A DNA stretch of 64,000 nucleotides from Pseudomonas oryzagri (lineage in GTDB: Bacteria > Pseudomonadota > Gammaproteobacteria > Pseudomonadales > Pseudomonadaceae), in contig NZ_JAJHPU010000003.1 of the NCBI RefSeq assembly GCF_020831405.1, positions 124,001-188,000 on the forward strand, in the 5' to 3' direction. The notes under the pieces were generated by a model. That model searched no databases. It was not told where the DNA came from and saw only the letters and a list, made by a program, of their open reading frames with translations. The position numbers and the translations under genes were made by a program. Below, in pieces: positions 19,801 through 31,957 of the stretch; the first letter of the stretch is position 1, and each line of letters opens with the position of its first letter.

Positions 19801-20339
19801 GTGCCGAACAGGATGGTGAACAGGGCGAGGATCAGCGACACCACCAGCGCCGTATCCTGGGCGCCGACGCCGTTGGCGTCGGCCTTGGCGCCGGTGAGCA
19901 GGTTGACGCCGAGAACGATGCCCTTGAGCTGCAGGGCGATGTACGGCAGCACGCCGACCAGGCAGATCAGGGTCACCACGATGGCCAGCGGCTGCGACTT
20001 GCCGTAGCGCGCGGCGATGAAGTCGGCGATCGAGGTGATGTTCTCCTGCTTGCTGATCAGGATCATCTTGGCCAACAGCTGTGGCATGAACAGCAGCAGC
20101 AGGATCGGTCCGAGGTAGATCGGCACGAACGACCAGAGGTTGCCGGCGGCCTGGCCGACCGAGCCGAAGAAGGTCCAACTGGTGCAATACACCGCCAGCG
20201 ACAGGCTGTAGACCCAGGCGCGCAGGTGCGGGCGCGGCGTGCCTCGGTTCGGCCGGCGGTCGCCGTAGAAGGCGATGGCGAACAGGGCGGCCATATAGAG
20301 AAGGGCGACCGTGGTGATCAGCCCACTGGACAGCGACAT
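16857..20339 (-). CDS. mxtR: Sodium/solute symporter-hybrid sensor histidine kinase (MxtR/CrbS type)
   Basis: This 1160-aa inner-membrane sensor fuses three units. The first ~500 residues form a sodium/solute-symporter-like region with about 13 hydrophobic segments (LSLAVYCTSWTFFGSVGQAAG is typical). A PAS sensor region follows (about 600-720). Then come a histidine kinase, with H-box AVSHDLMQPL at His808, N-box QNFLTNAFRYAKG and G-boxes WDRGPGIP and GLGLGLAIADGL, and a C-terminal receiver with Asp1091 in VLADYHLDDG and the Lys in SKPVKPAALR. CbrA has the same front but lacks the receiver. The hybrid form of this length fits MxtR/CrbS, which with response regulator ErdR/CrbR controls acetate use. 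The partner regulator is not in the window. The start is at MSLSSGLITT, placing the first membrane segment at the N-terminus. Confidence 0.85.
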   Translation of the reverse strand: MSLSSGLITTVALLYMAALFAIAFYGDRRPNRGTPRPHLRAWVYSLSLAVYCTSWTFFGSVGQAAGNLWSFVPIYLGPILLLLFMPQLLAKMILISKQENITSIADFIAARYGKSQPLAIVVTLICLVGVLPYIALQLKGIVLGVNLLTGAKADANGVGAQDTALVVSLILALFTILFGTRNLDATEHHRGMVMAVAFESLVKLLAFMAVGVFVCWSLFDGVGDLLAKAQSAPRLENYWQQSLDWPSLVVQTGVAMMAIVCLPRQFHVTVVENIEPRDLNLARWIFPLYLLLAALFVVPIALAGQLLLPPGVEPDSFVISLPLAEAHPALALLAFIGGASAATGMVIVASVALSTMISNDMLLPWLLRRHSAERPFEEFRHWLLSVRRIAIIALLLLAYVIYRLIVPSISLANIGQIAFAAVTQLGPAMFGALYWKQANSRGVFAGLAVGGLLWFYTLLLPLLAEGMGWSLPQLPGHRWLVENPLGLPMDPQTKGTLLSLVSNFLVFALVSWLSRTRVSEHWQASRFVGQESSVRPSPRMLLAVQVQDLLMLAARFVGEERARQSFIRFAYRQGKGFSPNQTASGEWIAHTERLLAGVLGASSARAVVKAAIEGREMQVEDVVRIVDEASEVLQFNRALLQGAIENISQGISVVDQSLRLVAWNRRYLELFEYPEGLIGIGRPIADIIRYNAERGLCGKGDADIHVAKRLYWMRQGTAHTSERVFPNGRVIELVGNPMPGGGFVMSFTDITAHRQAEDALKEANESLERRVAERTRELSALNEQLSEAKARAETANQSKTRFLAAVSHDLMQPLNAARLFSAALSHQEALPGEARDLVQHLDSSLRSAEDLITDLLDISRLESGRFTPERSAFTLDTLYDALGVEFRALAQEQGIDLRIRASKQRIDSDPKLLRRVLQNFLTNAFRYAKGKVLLGVRRDGRHLRLEVWDRGPGIPADKLKVIFEEFKRLDSHQTRAEKGLGLGLAIADGLCQVLQHQIEVRSWPGKGSVFSVRVPLARGRAVPQPRPQVADAAAQPLNGAQVWCVDNEDSILTGMRSLLSRWGCQVATARSRAECEQLLASGDQPELVLADYHLDDGETGLALMGWLRAHLGQPVPGVVISADGRVELIAEVHAAGLDYLSKPVKPAALRALLSRHLKLR

Positions 20340-20516
20340 GGAAACGGACAACTCCGGTGGTTCGGGATGGCCAGAGTTTGGCAGCAATGGGCCGCGCCGT
20401 CAGTGATTTGCGACCAAGGTCGCGGGGCGGCGGGGAGGGCTCTGGCGCGGGGTCGCCAGCGATGGAGCAGGGCAGGAAAAGCGGCGGCCGGCGCGCGGCC
20501 GGCCGCAGGGTGCAGC

Positions 20517-21257
20517 TTACTGGGCGTCGAAGGCCTGGCCGTTGACCCCGGCGCTGTCCGGGCCCATCAGGTACAGGTAGACCGGCATGATCTCCTCCGG
20601 CGTCGGGTTGCTCACCGGGTTCTCGCCCGGGTAGGCCTGGGCGCGCATGCCGGTGCGGGTGGCGCCGGGGTTGACGCTGTTGGCGCGCACCGCGCTGGTG
20701 CCGTCGACCTCGTCGGCGAGCACCTGCATCAGCCCCTCGTTGGCGAACTTGGAGACCGCATAGCCGCCCCAGTAGGCGCGGCCCTTGCGACCGACGCTGC
20801 TCGAGGTGAACAGCACCGAGGCGTCCTTGGACAGCTTGAGCAGCGGCAGCAGCACGCTGGTGAGCATGAACACCGCGTTGACGTTGACCTGCATGACGCG
20901 CATGAAGTTTTCCCCGGAGTACTGCTCGAGCGGGGTGCGCGGGCCGAGGATCGCGGCGTTGTGCAGCAGGCCGTCGAGGCGGCCGAACTCGCGCTCGATG
21001 GTGGCGGCCAGGTCGTCGTACTGGTGCGGCTGGGCGGTTTCCAGGTTGAACGGGAAGATCGCCGGCTGCGGGCCGCCGGCACTCTCGATCTGGTCGTAGA
21101 CCTCTTCGAGGTGCTCGATGGTCTTGCCGAGCAGGATCACCGTGGCGCCGTGGGCGGCGAAGCTGCGCGCGGCGGCGGCGCCGATGCCGCGACCGGCGCC
21201 GGTGATCAGGATCACCCGATCCTTGAGCAGGTCGGGGCGGGCGGAATATTGGAACAT
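20517..21257 (-). CDS. yciK: YciK-family short-chain dehydrogenase/reductase
   Basis: This is a 246-aa classical SDR oxidoreductase. The cofactor motif is LITGAGRGIGAAAA, followed by NAAILGPRTPLEQYS, the catalytic Ser in VLFTSSSVGRKG, and YxxxK as GGYAVSKFANEG. NPGATRTGMRAQAYPGENP is typical of YciK. I used the ATG at 21257 (MFQYSARPDLLKDR); an in-frame upstream ATG would add a Pro/Arg-rich leader with no homology. It lies downstream of ubiG-mupP on the same strand. The substrate is unknown. Confidence 0.9.
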   Translation of the reverse strand: MFQYSARPDLLKDRVILITGAGRGIGAAAARSFAAHGATVILLGKTIEHLEEVYDQIESAGGPQPAIFPFNLETAQPHQYDDLAATIEREFGRLDGLLHNAAILGPRTPLEQYSGENFMRVMQVNVNAVFMLTSVLLPLLKLSKDASVLFTSSSVGRKGRAYWGGYAVSKFANEGLMQVLADEVDGTSAVRANSVNPGATRTGMRAQAYPGENPVSNPTPEEIMPVYLYLMGPDSAGVNGQAFDAQ

Positions 21258-21364
21258 GGGAAAAGCCTCGTTGAATCGAAATCGCGAAACCGGGGCCGGG
21301 CGCAGGGCGGGCGGGCCGCTTGCGGCGTAACCCGCCATCGGCACCGGCAGGTGCCGCCTGCGCG

Positions 21365-21400
21365 GCAAGGGTGGGTTACGCTGCGCTAATCCACCCTACA
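21365..21400. repeat. Dispersed palindromic repeat, GTAGGGTGG family (copy 1)
   Basis: GGGTGG and CCACCC (21369-21374 and 21391-21396) bracket the core GTTACGCTGCGCTAAT, ending in CCCTAC. It lies between yciK and mupP. Related elements with the same bracket and a GCGCAG-type core occur near 23.0 kb and 48.1 kb. Confidence 0.6.
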
Positions 21401-21468
21401 GTGGTGTCCGAGTGTGGCGCAGGGTTGGGGTGGCCGCCATGCGCCGGAAGTCGAACGCGCCGAATGGC

Positions 21469-22140
21469 TCAGCAGCCGCACAGCGCGCGGTCCAGCAGTG
21501 CGCGCAGCTCGCCCGGATGGTCGACCACCAAGTCGGCGCCCCAGTGACCGGGGTTGTCGTCGGGGTGGATGTAGCCGTAGCGCACCGCCACGGTGCGCAT
21601 GTCGGCGGCGCGGCCGGCCTCGATGTCGCGGGCGTCGTCGCCGACGTAGAGCACCTCGCGCGGGTCGAGGGCGAGCTGCTCGCAGGCCAGCAGGAGCATC
21701 TCCGGGTCGGGTTTGCTGCGCTGCACGTGGTCGGGGCAGATCAGCACTGCGGCGCGCTCGGCGAGCTGCAGGCGCTGCATGATCGGTTCGGCGTAGCGCA
21801 GCGGCTTGTTGGTGGCCACGCCCCAGCGCAGGCGAGCGCGCTCGAGATCGTCGAGCAGCTCGGGGATGCCGTCGAACGGCCGGGTCAGCACCGCGCAGTG
21901 CTCCTGGTAGCGCTCGAGGAACTCCAGGCGCAGCGGCTCGAAGTCGGGGTGCTCGGGATCGAGGGCGAAGGTGCAGGCGACCATGGCGCGCGCGCCGCCC
22001 GACACCTGGTCGCGGATGCGCGCAGGCTCCAGCGGCGGCAGGCCGCGCATCTCGCGCATGGCCTGACAGATGGCGATGAAGTCCGGCGCGCTGTCGACCA
22101 GCGTGCCATCCATGTCGAACAGAACCGCTCTCAGCCGCAT
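21469..22140 (-). CDS. mupP: N-acetylmuramic acid 6-phosphate phosphatase MupP (HAD family)
   Basis: MupP dephosphorylates MurNAc-6-phosphate in the Pseudomonas cell-wall recycling pathway that feeds UDP-MurNAc. The 223-aa HAD hydrolase has motif [13 protein letters not shown] (Asp9 nucleophile, Asp11), motif II Thr in GVATNKPL, the lysine in RSKPDPEML, and motif [14 protein letters not shown]. Sequence alone could suggest phosphoglycolate phosphatase. The neighbourhood ubiG-mupP-yciK is that of the characterised Pseudomonas MupP, so I prefer MupP. It starts 5 bases after the ubiG stop codon, so translation is probably coupled. Confidence 0.85.
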   Translation of the reverse strand: MRLRAVLFDMDGTLVDSAPDFIAICQAMREMRGLPPLEPARIRDQVSGGARAMVACTFALDPEHPDFEPLRLEFLERYQEHCAVLTRPFDGIPELLDDLERARLRWGVATNKPLRYAEPIMQRLQLAERAAVLICPDHVQRSKPDPEMLLLACEQLALDPREVLYVGDDARDIEAGRAADMRTVAVRYGYIHPDDNPGHWGADLVVDHPGELRALLDRALCGC

Positions 22141-22145
22141 GCCGC

Positions 22146-22844
22146 TCACGCCTCGCGCCGGGTCTGGATCATGTAGTTGACGTCCACGTCCTGGCCCAGC
22201 TTGTAGGTCTTGCTCAGCGGGTTGTAGGTCATGCCGACGATGTCCTCGACCGCGAGGCCGGCGTCGCGGCACCAGGCGCCCAGCTCGGAGGGGCGGATGA
22301 ATTTGCGGAAGTCGTGGGTGCCGCGCGGCAGCAGCTTGAGCAGGTACTCGGCGCCGACGATGGCCAGCAGGTAGGCCTTGGGATTGCGGTTGATGGTCGA
22401 GAAGAACACCTGGCCGCCGGGCTTGACCAGGCGCTGGCAAGCCTGGATCACCGAGGCCGGGTCGGGCACGTGCTCGAGCATTTCCAGGCAGGTGACCACG
22501 TCGAACTGGCCGGGCAGCTCGGCAGCCAGCGCCTCGGCGGTGCTCTGCCGGTAGTCGACCTGCACGCCGGACTCCAGCTGGTGCAGGCGCGCCACCGCCA
22601 GCGGCGCCTCGCCCATGTCGATGGCGGTCACCTGGGCGCCGCGCAGCGCCATGGACTCGCTGAGGATGCCGCCGCCGCAGCCGACGTCGAGCACCCGCTT
22701 GCCGGCCAGGCCGACGCGCTCGTCGATCCAGTTGACGCGCAGCGGGTTGATCTCGTGCAGCGGCTTGAACTCGCTCTCGCGGTCCCACCAGCGATGGGCG
22801 AGGGCCTCGAATTTGGCGATTTCGGCGTGGTCGACGTTGCTCAT
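22146..22844 (-). CDS. ubiG: Ubiquinone biosynthesis O-methyltransferase UbiG
   Basis: UbiG performs both O-methylations of ubiquinone synthesis using S-adenosylmethionine. The 232-aa product begins [34 protein letters not shown] in family style (residues 3-36). It has SAM motif [17 protein letters not shown] and [16 protein letters not shown], and ends with the membrane-associated segment region [14 protein letters not shown]. It is the first gene of a ubiG-mupP-yciK series on the minus strand. Confidence 0.96.
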   Translation of the reverse strand: MSNVDHAEIAKFEALAHRWWDRESEFKPLHEINPLRVNWIDERVGLAGKRVLDVGCGGGILSESMALRGAQVTAIDMGEAPLAVARLHQLESGVQVDYRQSTAEALAAELPGQFDVVTCLEMLEHVPDPASVIQACQRLVKPGGQVFFSTINRNPKAYLLAIVGAEYLLKLLPRGTHDFRKFIRPSELGAWCRDAGLAVEDIVGMTYNPLSKTYKLGQDVDVNYMIQTRREA

Positions 22845-22962
22845 GGGGCGCTTCCGTGGGGCCAGACAGTTTGCTTCAACTGCCTATCTTGCCAGTTTTC
22901 GCGCCGCTTGGGGGCGGCCGGCGTGTCGCGCCGGGCGGCGATGGGCGGAGTCGCGGAGCCGC

Positions 22963-23048
22963 AGGGTAGAAGACTCGCGCAGCGAGCCTCGCCGCTGGGC
23001 GGATGTGGGGGGTGTGGTGGGCAATCGCTGCGCGAGTTGCCCGCCCTG
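22963..23048. repeat. Dispersed palindromic repeat, GTAGGGTGG family (copy 2)
   Basis: Between ubiG and the MTA deaminase gene, GCAGGGTAGA opens and GCCCTGC closes a stretch of nested dyads. Its inner part GGGCAA/TTGCCC (23019-23024 and 23037-23042) encloses TCGCTGCGCGAG, the reverse complement of the core in the 48.1 kb copy. The element is more decayed than that copy. Confidence 0.5.
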
Positions 23049-23063
23049 CGCTCCGGCGGCGTT

Positions 23064-24389
23064 TCAGGCCCCGGCGATTCGCTGGCCCCAGGCGCGCGCC
23101 TTGGCACCCAGCTCCGCCTCGTCGAAGCGAGTCAGGCGACCGTCGGCGAGCAGCGCCTTGCCGCCGACCCAGACGTGCTTCACGCAGTCGCGCGAGCAGG
23201 CGTAGACCAGTTGGGAGACCGGGTCGTAGACCGGCTGCTGGGCCAGGCCGGAAAGGTCGAAGGCCACCAGGTCGGCGCTCTTGCCGATCTCCAGCGAGCC
23301 GCACTGATCGGCGATGCCCAGCGCCCGGGCGCCGTTGAGGGTGGCCATGCGCAGGGCGCGGTGGGCATCCAGCGCGGTGGCCGAGCCGGCCACCGCCTTG
23401 GCCAGCAGGGCGGCGGTGCGCGTCTCGCCGAGCAGGTCGAGGTCGTTGTTGCTCGCCGCGCCGTCGGTGCCGATGGCGACGTTGACACCGGCCTGCCACA
23501 GGCGCTCCACCGGGCAGAAGCCGCTGGCCAGCTTGAGGTTGGACTCCGGGCAGTGGATCACGCTGGCGTTGTACTGCACCAGCAGCTCGAGGTCGGCGTC
23601 GTCGATCTGGGTCATGTGCACGGCCTGGAAGCGCGGGCCGAGCAGGCCGAGGCGCGCCAGGCGGGCCAGCGGCCGCTCGCCGCTCTGCTCCAGCGCCTGC
23701 TGGACCTCGAAGGCGGTCTCGTGGACGTGCATGTGGATGCCGGCGTCGAGCTGCTCGGCCAGCACGCGCACCCGCTCCAGGCGGTCGTCGCTGACCGTGT
23801 AGGGCGCGTGCGGGCCGAAGGCCACGCGGATGCGCGGGTGCAGGCGCAGGTCGTTGAACAGTTCCAGGCCGCGGCGCAGCGCCTCGTCGGTGTCGTGGGC
23901 GCCGGGCACCGGGAAATTCAGCACCGGGATGGTGATCTGCGCGCGCACGCCGGCGCGGTGCGCCACCTCGCTGGCGATCTGCGGGAAGAAGTACATGTCG
24001 GAGAAGGCGGTGATGCCGCCCTTGATCTGCTCGGCGAGCGCCAGCTCGGTGCCGTCGCGCACGAAGTCTTCGCTGACCCAGTTGGCCTCGGCCGGCCAGA
24101 TGTGTTCCTGCAGCCAGGTCATCAGCGGCAGGTCGTCGGCCAGGCCGCGGAACAGGCTCATCGCCGCGTGGCCGTGGGCGTTGACCAGGCCGGGGGCGAG
24201 CAGCGTGCCGGGCAGTTCGCGGCGTTCGGTGGCCGGGATGGCCAGCGCCAGCTCGCGCGGGGCGAGCAGGGCGATGCGTCCGTCGCGGATGCCCAGGGCA
24301 TGTTCGCGCAGCACCACTCCGGCCGGCTCCACCGGAACGATCCATTCGGGGAGCAGGAGAAGATCCAGGGGGGCGGGGGTGCTGGACAT
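23064..24389 (-). CDS. mtaD: TRZ/ATZ-family amidohydrolase, probable 5'-methylthioadenosine deaminase
   Basis: This 441-aa metal-dependent amidohydrolase belongs to the TRZ/ATZ-MtaD/SAH deaminase group. It has the metal ligands of [18 protein letters not shown] (His72, His74), [14 protein letters not shown], the HMHVHET segment, and [18 protein letters not shown] with the catalytic Asp. In P. aeruginosa the gene in this position (next to mtnA) encodes an enzyme that deaminates 5'-methylthioadenosine to 5'-methylthioinosine, the entry step of that organism's methylthio salvage. Here it is divergent from mtnA with 133 bases between the two starts, consistent with the same role. The name rests on family and context rather than a diagnostic residue. 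Confidence 0.85.
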   Translation of the reverse strand: MSSTPAPLDLLLLPEWIVPVEPAGVVLREHALGIRDGRIALLAPRELALAIPATERRELPGTLLAPGLVNAHGHAAMSLFRGLADDLPLMTWLQEHIWPAEANWVSEDFVRDGTELALAEQIKGGITAFSDMYFFPQIASEVAHRAGVRAQITIPVLNFPVPGAHDTDEALRRGLELFNDLRLHPRIRVAFGPHAPYTVSDDRLERVRVLAEQLDAGIHMHVHETAFEVQQALEQSGERPLARLARLGLLGPRFQAVHMTQIDDADLELLVQYNASVIHCPESNLKLASGFCPVERLWQAGVNVAIGTDGAASNNDLDLLGETRTAALLAKAVAGSATALDAHRALRMATLNGARALGIADQCGSLEIGKSADLVAFDLSGLAQQPVYDPVSQLVYACSRDCVKHVWVGGKALLADGRLTRFDEAELGAKARAWGQRIAGA

Positions 24390-24522
24390 GGCGCGGGCTT
24401 CCGGTGCGGCGGCTGAACGGCCTGCGAGTGTAGCGACTGGCGGGGCCGTCTTGAAGCGGCTGCGGGGCGCGCGAAGGGGTATACTCGGCGGCTTTTTCAG
24501 AAATCGGCGAGGAGTCCCACCC

Positions 24523-25599
<1,077 letters not shown>

Positions 25600-25767
25600 G
25601 GCGGCGCGCCACCGCCCGCGCCGCGGCGTGGGCGCCAGGTCGCATGTGCCGGTGCGGGTGGTTGTGGTAAGCTCCGGCGGTTTAAAGAGGCCCCTGCGAG
25701 GGCCTTCCAGATTGCACGCGATGCCACCCTGCTGGCACCTGCCTAGAACAAAGGAACCAGGCTTCTC

Positions 25768-28503
<2,736 letters not shown>

Positions 28504-28583
28504 GCGGCGGCGCAGCCGCCCCGTGGATTGACAGCAGGCCGGCGGCTACCCGCCCCGGCCATCGGTGAACGAGAGAGACAGAC

Positions 28584-29669
28584 GTGAGCAAGCGAGCCTA
28601 CAACTTCTGCGCCGGCCCGGCCGCGCTTCCCACCGCGGTGCTCGAACGCGCCCAGGCCGAACTCCTCGACTGGCAGGGCAAGGGCCTGTCGGTGATGGAG
28701 ATGAGTCACCGCAGCGACGAGTACGTCGCCATCGCCGAGAAGGCCGAGCAGGACCTGCGCGATCTGCTGAGCATTCCGTCGAACTACAAGGTGCTGTTCA
28801 TGCAGGGCGGCGCCAGCCAGCAGTTCGCCCAGATCCCGCTCAACCTGCTGTCCGAAGACGGCGTCGCCGACTACGTCGAGACCGGCATCTGGTCGAAGAA
28901 GGCCATCGAGGAAGCGCGCCGCTTCGGCAACGTCAACGTCGCCGCCAGCGCCAAGGCCTACGACTTCTTCGCCATCCCCGGGCAGAACGACTGGCAGCTC
29001 TCCAAGGACGCCGCCTACGTCCACTACTGCAGCAACGAGACCATCGGCGGTCTGCAGTTCGACTGGGTGCCGCAGACCGGCGACGTACCGCTGGTGGTGG
29101 ACATGTCCTCGGACATCCTGTCCCGCCCGCTCGACGTGTCGCAGTTCGGCATGATCTACGCCGGCGCGCAGAAGAACATCGGCCCGAGCGGCCTGGTGGT
29201 GGCGATCATCCGCGAGGACCTGCTCGGCCGCGCCCGCTCGATCTGCCCGACCATGCTCGACTACAAGGTCGCCGCCGACAACGGCTCGATGTACAACACC
29301 CCGGCGACCTTCTCCTGGTACCTGTCCGGCCTGGTCTTCGCATGGGTCAAGGAGCAGGGCGGTCTCGAGGAGATGGAGCGCCGCAATCGCGCCAAGCAGG
29401 AGCTGCTGTACGGCGCCATCGACGCCAGCGACTTCTACACCAACCCGATCGCCCACAACGCCCGCTCGTGGATGAACGTGCCGTTCCGCCTGGCCGACGA
29501 GAAGCTCGACAAGCCCTTCCTCGCCGGCGCCGAAGCGCGCGGTCTGCTCAATCTCAAGGGCCACCGTTCGGTCGGCGGCATGCGCGCCTCGATCTACAAC
29601 GCCGTCGGCCTCGACGCGGTACAGGCGCTGGTCGCCTACATGGCCGAGTTCGAGAAGGAGCACGGCTGA
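28584..29669 (+). CDS. serC: Phosphoserine aminotransferase
   Basis: SerC makes 3-phosphoserine from 3-phosphohydroxypyruvate and acts in the analogous pyridoxal-pathway step. The 361-aa product has MSKRAYNFCAGPAALPTAVL, the phosphate/PLP segment QGGASQQFAQIP, the PLP lysine in YAGAQKNIGPSG (Lys197), and HRSVGGMRASIYNA near the C-terminus. It starts with GTG. Its stop codon overlaps the pheA start (TGATG), coupling translation to the aromatic genes downstream. Confidence 0.97.
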   Translation: MSKRAYNFCAGPAALPTAVLERAQAELLDWQGKGLSVMEMSHRSDEYVAIAEKAEQDLRDLLSIPSNYKVLFMQGGASQQFAQIPLNLLSEDGVADYVETGIWSKKAIEEARRFGNVNVAASAKAYDFFAIPGQNDWQLSKDAAYVHYCSNETIGGLQFDWVPQTGDVPLVVDMSSDILSRPLDVSQFGMIYAGAQKNIGPSGLVVAIIREDLLGRARSICPTMLDYKVAADNGSMYNTPATFSWYLSGLVFAWVKEQGGLEEMERRNRAKQELLYGAIDASDFYTNPIAHNARSWMNVPFRLADEKLDKPFLAGAEARGLLNLKGHRSVGGMRASIYNAVGLDAVQALVAYMAEFEKEHG

Positions 29670-30778
29670 TGACGGATGTAACCTCCGACAAGGAGCAGCT
29701 GCAGGCCCTGCGCCTGCGCATCGACAGCCTTGACGAGCGCATCCTCGAGCTGATCAGCGAGCGCGCGCGCTGCGCCGAGGAAGTGGCGCGGGTCAAGACC
29801 GCGGCGCTGCAGCCCGGCGAGAAGCCGGTCTACTACCGTCCCGAGCGCGAGGCCTGGGTGCTCAAGCACATCATGGAGCTGAACCAGGGCCCGCTGCACA
29901 ACGAGGAAGTGGCGCGGCTGTTCCGCGAGATCATGTCGTCCTGCCTGGCCCTCGAGCAGCCGCTCAAGGTCGCCTACCTGGGTCCGGAGGGCACCTTCAC
30001 CCAGGCCGCCGCGCTCAAGCACTTCGGCCACGCGGTGATCAGCCAGCCGATGGCGGCGATCGACGAGGTGTTCCGCGAGGTGGTCGCCGGCGCGGTCAAC
30101 TTCGGCGTGGTGCCGGTGGAAAACTCCACCGAGGGCGCGGTCAACCACACCCTCGACAGCTTCTTGGAGCACGACCTGGTGATCTGCGGCGAGGTGGAGC
30201 TGCGTATCCACCACCACCTGCTGGTCGGCGAAAACACCAAGACCGACAAGATCTCGCGCATCTACTCGCACGCCCAGTCGCTGGCCCAGTGCCGCAAGTG
30301 GCTGGACGCCCACTACCCGAACGTCGAGCGCGTCGCGGTATCCAGCAACGCCGACGCCGCCAAGCGCGTGAAGAGCGAGTGGAACAGCGCGGCGATCGCC
30401 GGCGACATGGCCGCCCAGCTGTACGGCCTGGCCCGGCTGCACGAGAAGATCGAGGATCGCCCGGACAACTCCACGCGCTTTTTGATCATCGGCAACCAGG
30501 AAGTGCCGCCGACCGGCGACGACAAGACCTCGATCATCGTCTCCACCAACAACAAGCCGGGGGCGCTGCACGACCTGCTGGCGCCGTTCCACCAGAACGG
30601 CATCGACCTGACCCGCATCGAGACCCGTCCCTCGCGCAGCGGCAAGTGGACCTACGTGTTCTTCATCGACTTCGTCGGCCACCAGCACGATCCGCTGGTC
30701 AAGGCCGTGCTCGAGAAGATCCGTCAGGACACCGTGGCCGTGAAGGTGCTCGGCTCCTATCCCAAGGCGGTACTGTAA
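29669..30778 (+). CDS. pheA: Bifunctional chorismate mutase/prephenate dehydratase (P-protein)
   Basis: This is the phenylalanine-branch enzyme. The 369-aa protein carries an AroQ-type chorismate mutase at residues 1-95 (LQALRLRIDSLDERILELISERARCAEEVARVK). The dehydratase domain starts at about 100 (VAYLGPEGTFTQAAALKHFG, VPVENSTEGAVNHTLD, with the catalytic Thr in NSTRFLIIG). A C-terminal ACT domain (TSIIVSTNNKPGALHDLLAPF and TRIETRPSRSGKWTYVFF) senses phenylalanine. Its ATG overlaps the serC stop. hisC follows 66 bases later, continuing the aromatic series. Confidence 0.97.
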   Translation: MTDVTSDKEQLQALRLRIDSLDERILELISERARCAEEVARVKTAALQPGEKPVYYRPEREAWVLKHIMELNQGPLHNEEVARLFREIMSSCLALEQPLKVAYLGPEGTFTQAAALKHFGHAVISQPMAAIDEVFREVVAGAVNFGVVPVENSTEGAVNHTLDSFLEHDLVICGEVELRIHHHLLVGENTKTDKISRIYSHAQSLAQCRKWLDAHYPNVERVAVSSNADAAKRVKSEWNSAAIAGDMAAQLYGLARLHEKIEDRPDNSTRFLIIGNQEVPPTGDDKTSIIVSTNNKPGALHDLLAPFHQNGIDLTRIETRPSRSGKWTYVFFIDFVGHQHDPLVKAVLEKIRQDTVAVKVLGSYPKAVL

Positions 30779-30844
30779 AACGCGTCTGCGCCGGCCCGGG
30801 TCGCCCTTGCCCCGTGGCCGGCGATCCTTGCCGGAGGCAAACCG

Positions 30845-31957
30845 ATGAGCTGTGACTTCCTCGCCCTGGCCGTGCCGGGTGTGCAGAAACTCTCCCCCTA
30901 CGTGCCGGGCAAGCCGGTCGACGAACTGGCCCGCGAGCTGAACCTCGACCCGGCCGGCATCGTCAAGCTGGCCAGCAACGAGAACCCGCTGGGCCCTTCG
31001 CCCAAGGCGCTGGAGGCGATCCGCGCCGAGCTGGGCGACATCACCCGTTATCCGGATGGCAGCGGCTACCAGCTCAAGACCAAGTTGAGCGAGCGCTTCG
31101 GCCTGACGCCTGCGCAGATCACCCTGGGCAACGGCTCCAACGACGTGCTCGACCTGATCGCCCGCGCCTGGCTGGCGCCGGGGCTGAACGCGGTGTTCAG
31201 CCAGTACGCCTTCGCCGTCTACCCGATCTCCACCCAGGCGGTCGGCGCCGAAGGGCGCGCCGTGCCGGCCAGGGACCATGGTCATGACCTCGAGGCCATG
31301 CTGGCGGCCATCGACGCCAATACCCGCGTGGTGTTCGTCGCCAACCCGAACAACCCGACCGGCACCTGGTTCGGCCCGGACGCGCTGGAGTCCTTCCTGT
31401 CCCGCGTGCCGGCGAACGTGCTGGTGGTGCTCGACGAGGCCTACATCGAGTTCGCCGAGGGCGGCGAACTGCCCAATGGCCTCGAATACCTCGCGCGCTA
31501 TCCGAACCTGATCGTCACCCGCACCCTGTGCAAGGCCTACGGCCTGGCCGGCCTGCGCGTCGGCTACGCGGCCTCCTCGGCGCAGATCGCCGACGTGCTC
31601 AATCGCGTGCGCCAGCCGTTCAACGTCAACAGCCTGGCCCTGGTCGCCGCCTGCGCGGCGCTGGACGACGCCGACTACCTGGCCGAAGGCCGTCGGGTCA
31701 ACGCCGCCGGCATGGCCCAGCTGGAAACCGGCCTGCGCGAGCTGGGTCTGAAGTGGATTCCCAGCAAGGGCAACTTCCTCGCCGTCGACTTCGCCACGGA
31801 TGCTGCGCCGATCAACCAGGGCCTGCTGGAGCGCGGCGTGATCGTCCGTCCGGTGGCCGGCTACGGCATGCCGACCTTCCTGCGCGTGTCGATCGGCACC
31901 CAGGCGGAGAACGCGCGCTTCCTCGAAGCGCTCGCCCAGGTGCTCGATCGTGGCTGA
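30845..31957 (+). CDS. hisC: HisC-family aminotransferase of the aromatic supraoperon
   Basis: This 370-aa fold-type I PLP aminotransferase is of the histidinol-phosphate type. It has LASNENPLGPSPKALEAI, the PLP site in NGSNDVLDLIARAWL and NPNNPTGTWF, the PLP lysine Lys230 in RTLCKAYGLAGLRVGY, and a final R-V-S-I-G-T motif. In Pseudomonas a second HisC copy lies between pheA and tyrA and is thought to serve aromatic amino acid transamination as well as histidine synthesis, and that context is matched here. Its last 8 bases overlap the GTG start of tyrA-aroA. Confidence 0.93.
   Translation: MSCDFLALAVPGVQKLSPYVPGKPVDELARELNLDPAGIVKLASNENPLGPSPKALEAIRAELGDITRYPDGSGYQLKTKLSERFGLTPAQITLGNGSNDVLDLIARAWLAPGLNAVFSQYAFAVYPISTQAVGAEGRAVPARDHGHDLEAMLAAIDANTRVVFVANPNNPTGTWFGPDALESFLSRVPANVLVVLDEAYIEFAEGGELPNGLEYLARYPNLIVTRTLCKAYGLAGLRVGYAASSAQIADVLNRVRQPFNVNSLALVAACAALDDADYLAEGRRVNAAGMAQLETGLRELGLKWIPSKGNFLAVDFATDAAPINQGLLERGVIVRPVAGYGMPTFLRVSIGTQAENARFLEALAQVLDRG

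Noticed and set aside
15445-20187. Very long open frame on the minus strand (about 1580 codons) overlapping the sensor kinase and DUF4010 genes
   Set aside because: It is a GC-bias shadow in another frame: Arg/Pro/Ala-rich, no family motifs, and it crosses two clearly real genes with intact domains.
16872-21389. Long plus-strand open frame (about 1500 codons) antisense to the sensor kinase and yciK
   Set aside because: Composition is Gln/His/Gly/Arg-rich without recognisable domains, the usual antisense shadow in high-GC Pseudomonas DNA.
21469-22140. HAD phosphatase as phosphoglycolate phosphatase (gph)
   Set aside because: Motifs would allow it, but the ubiG-mupP-yciK order matches the characterised Pseudomonas MupP locus.
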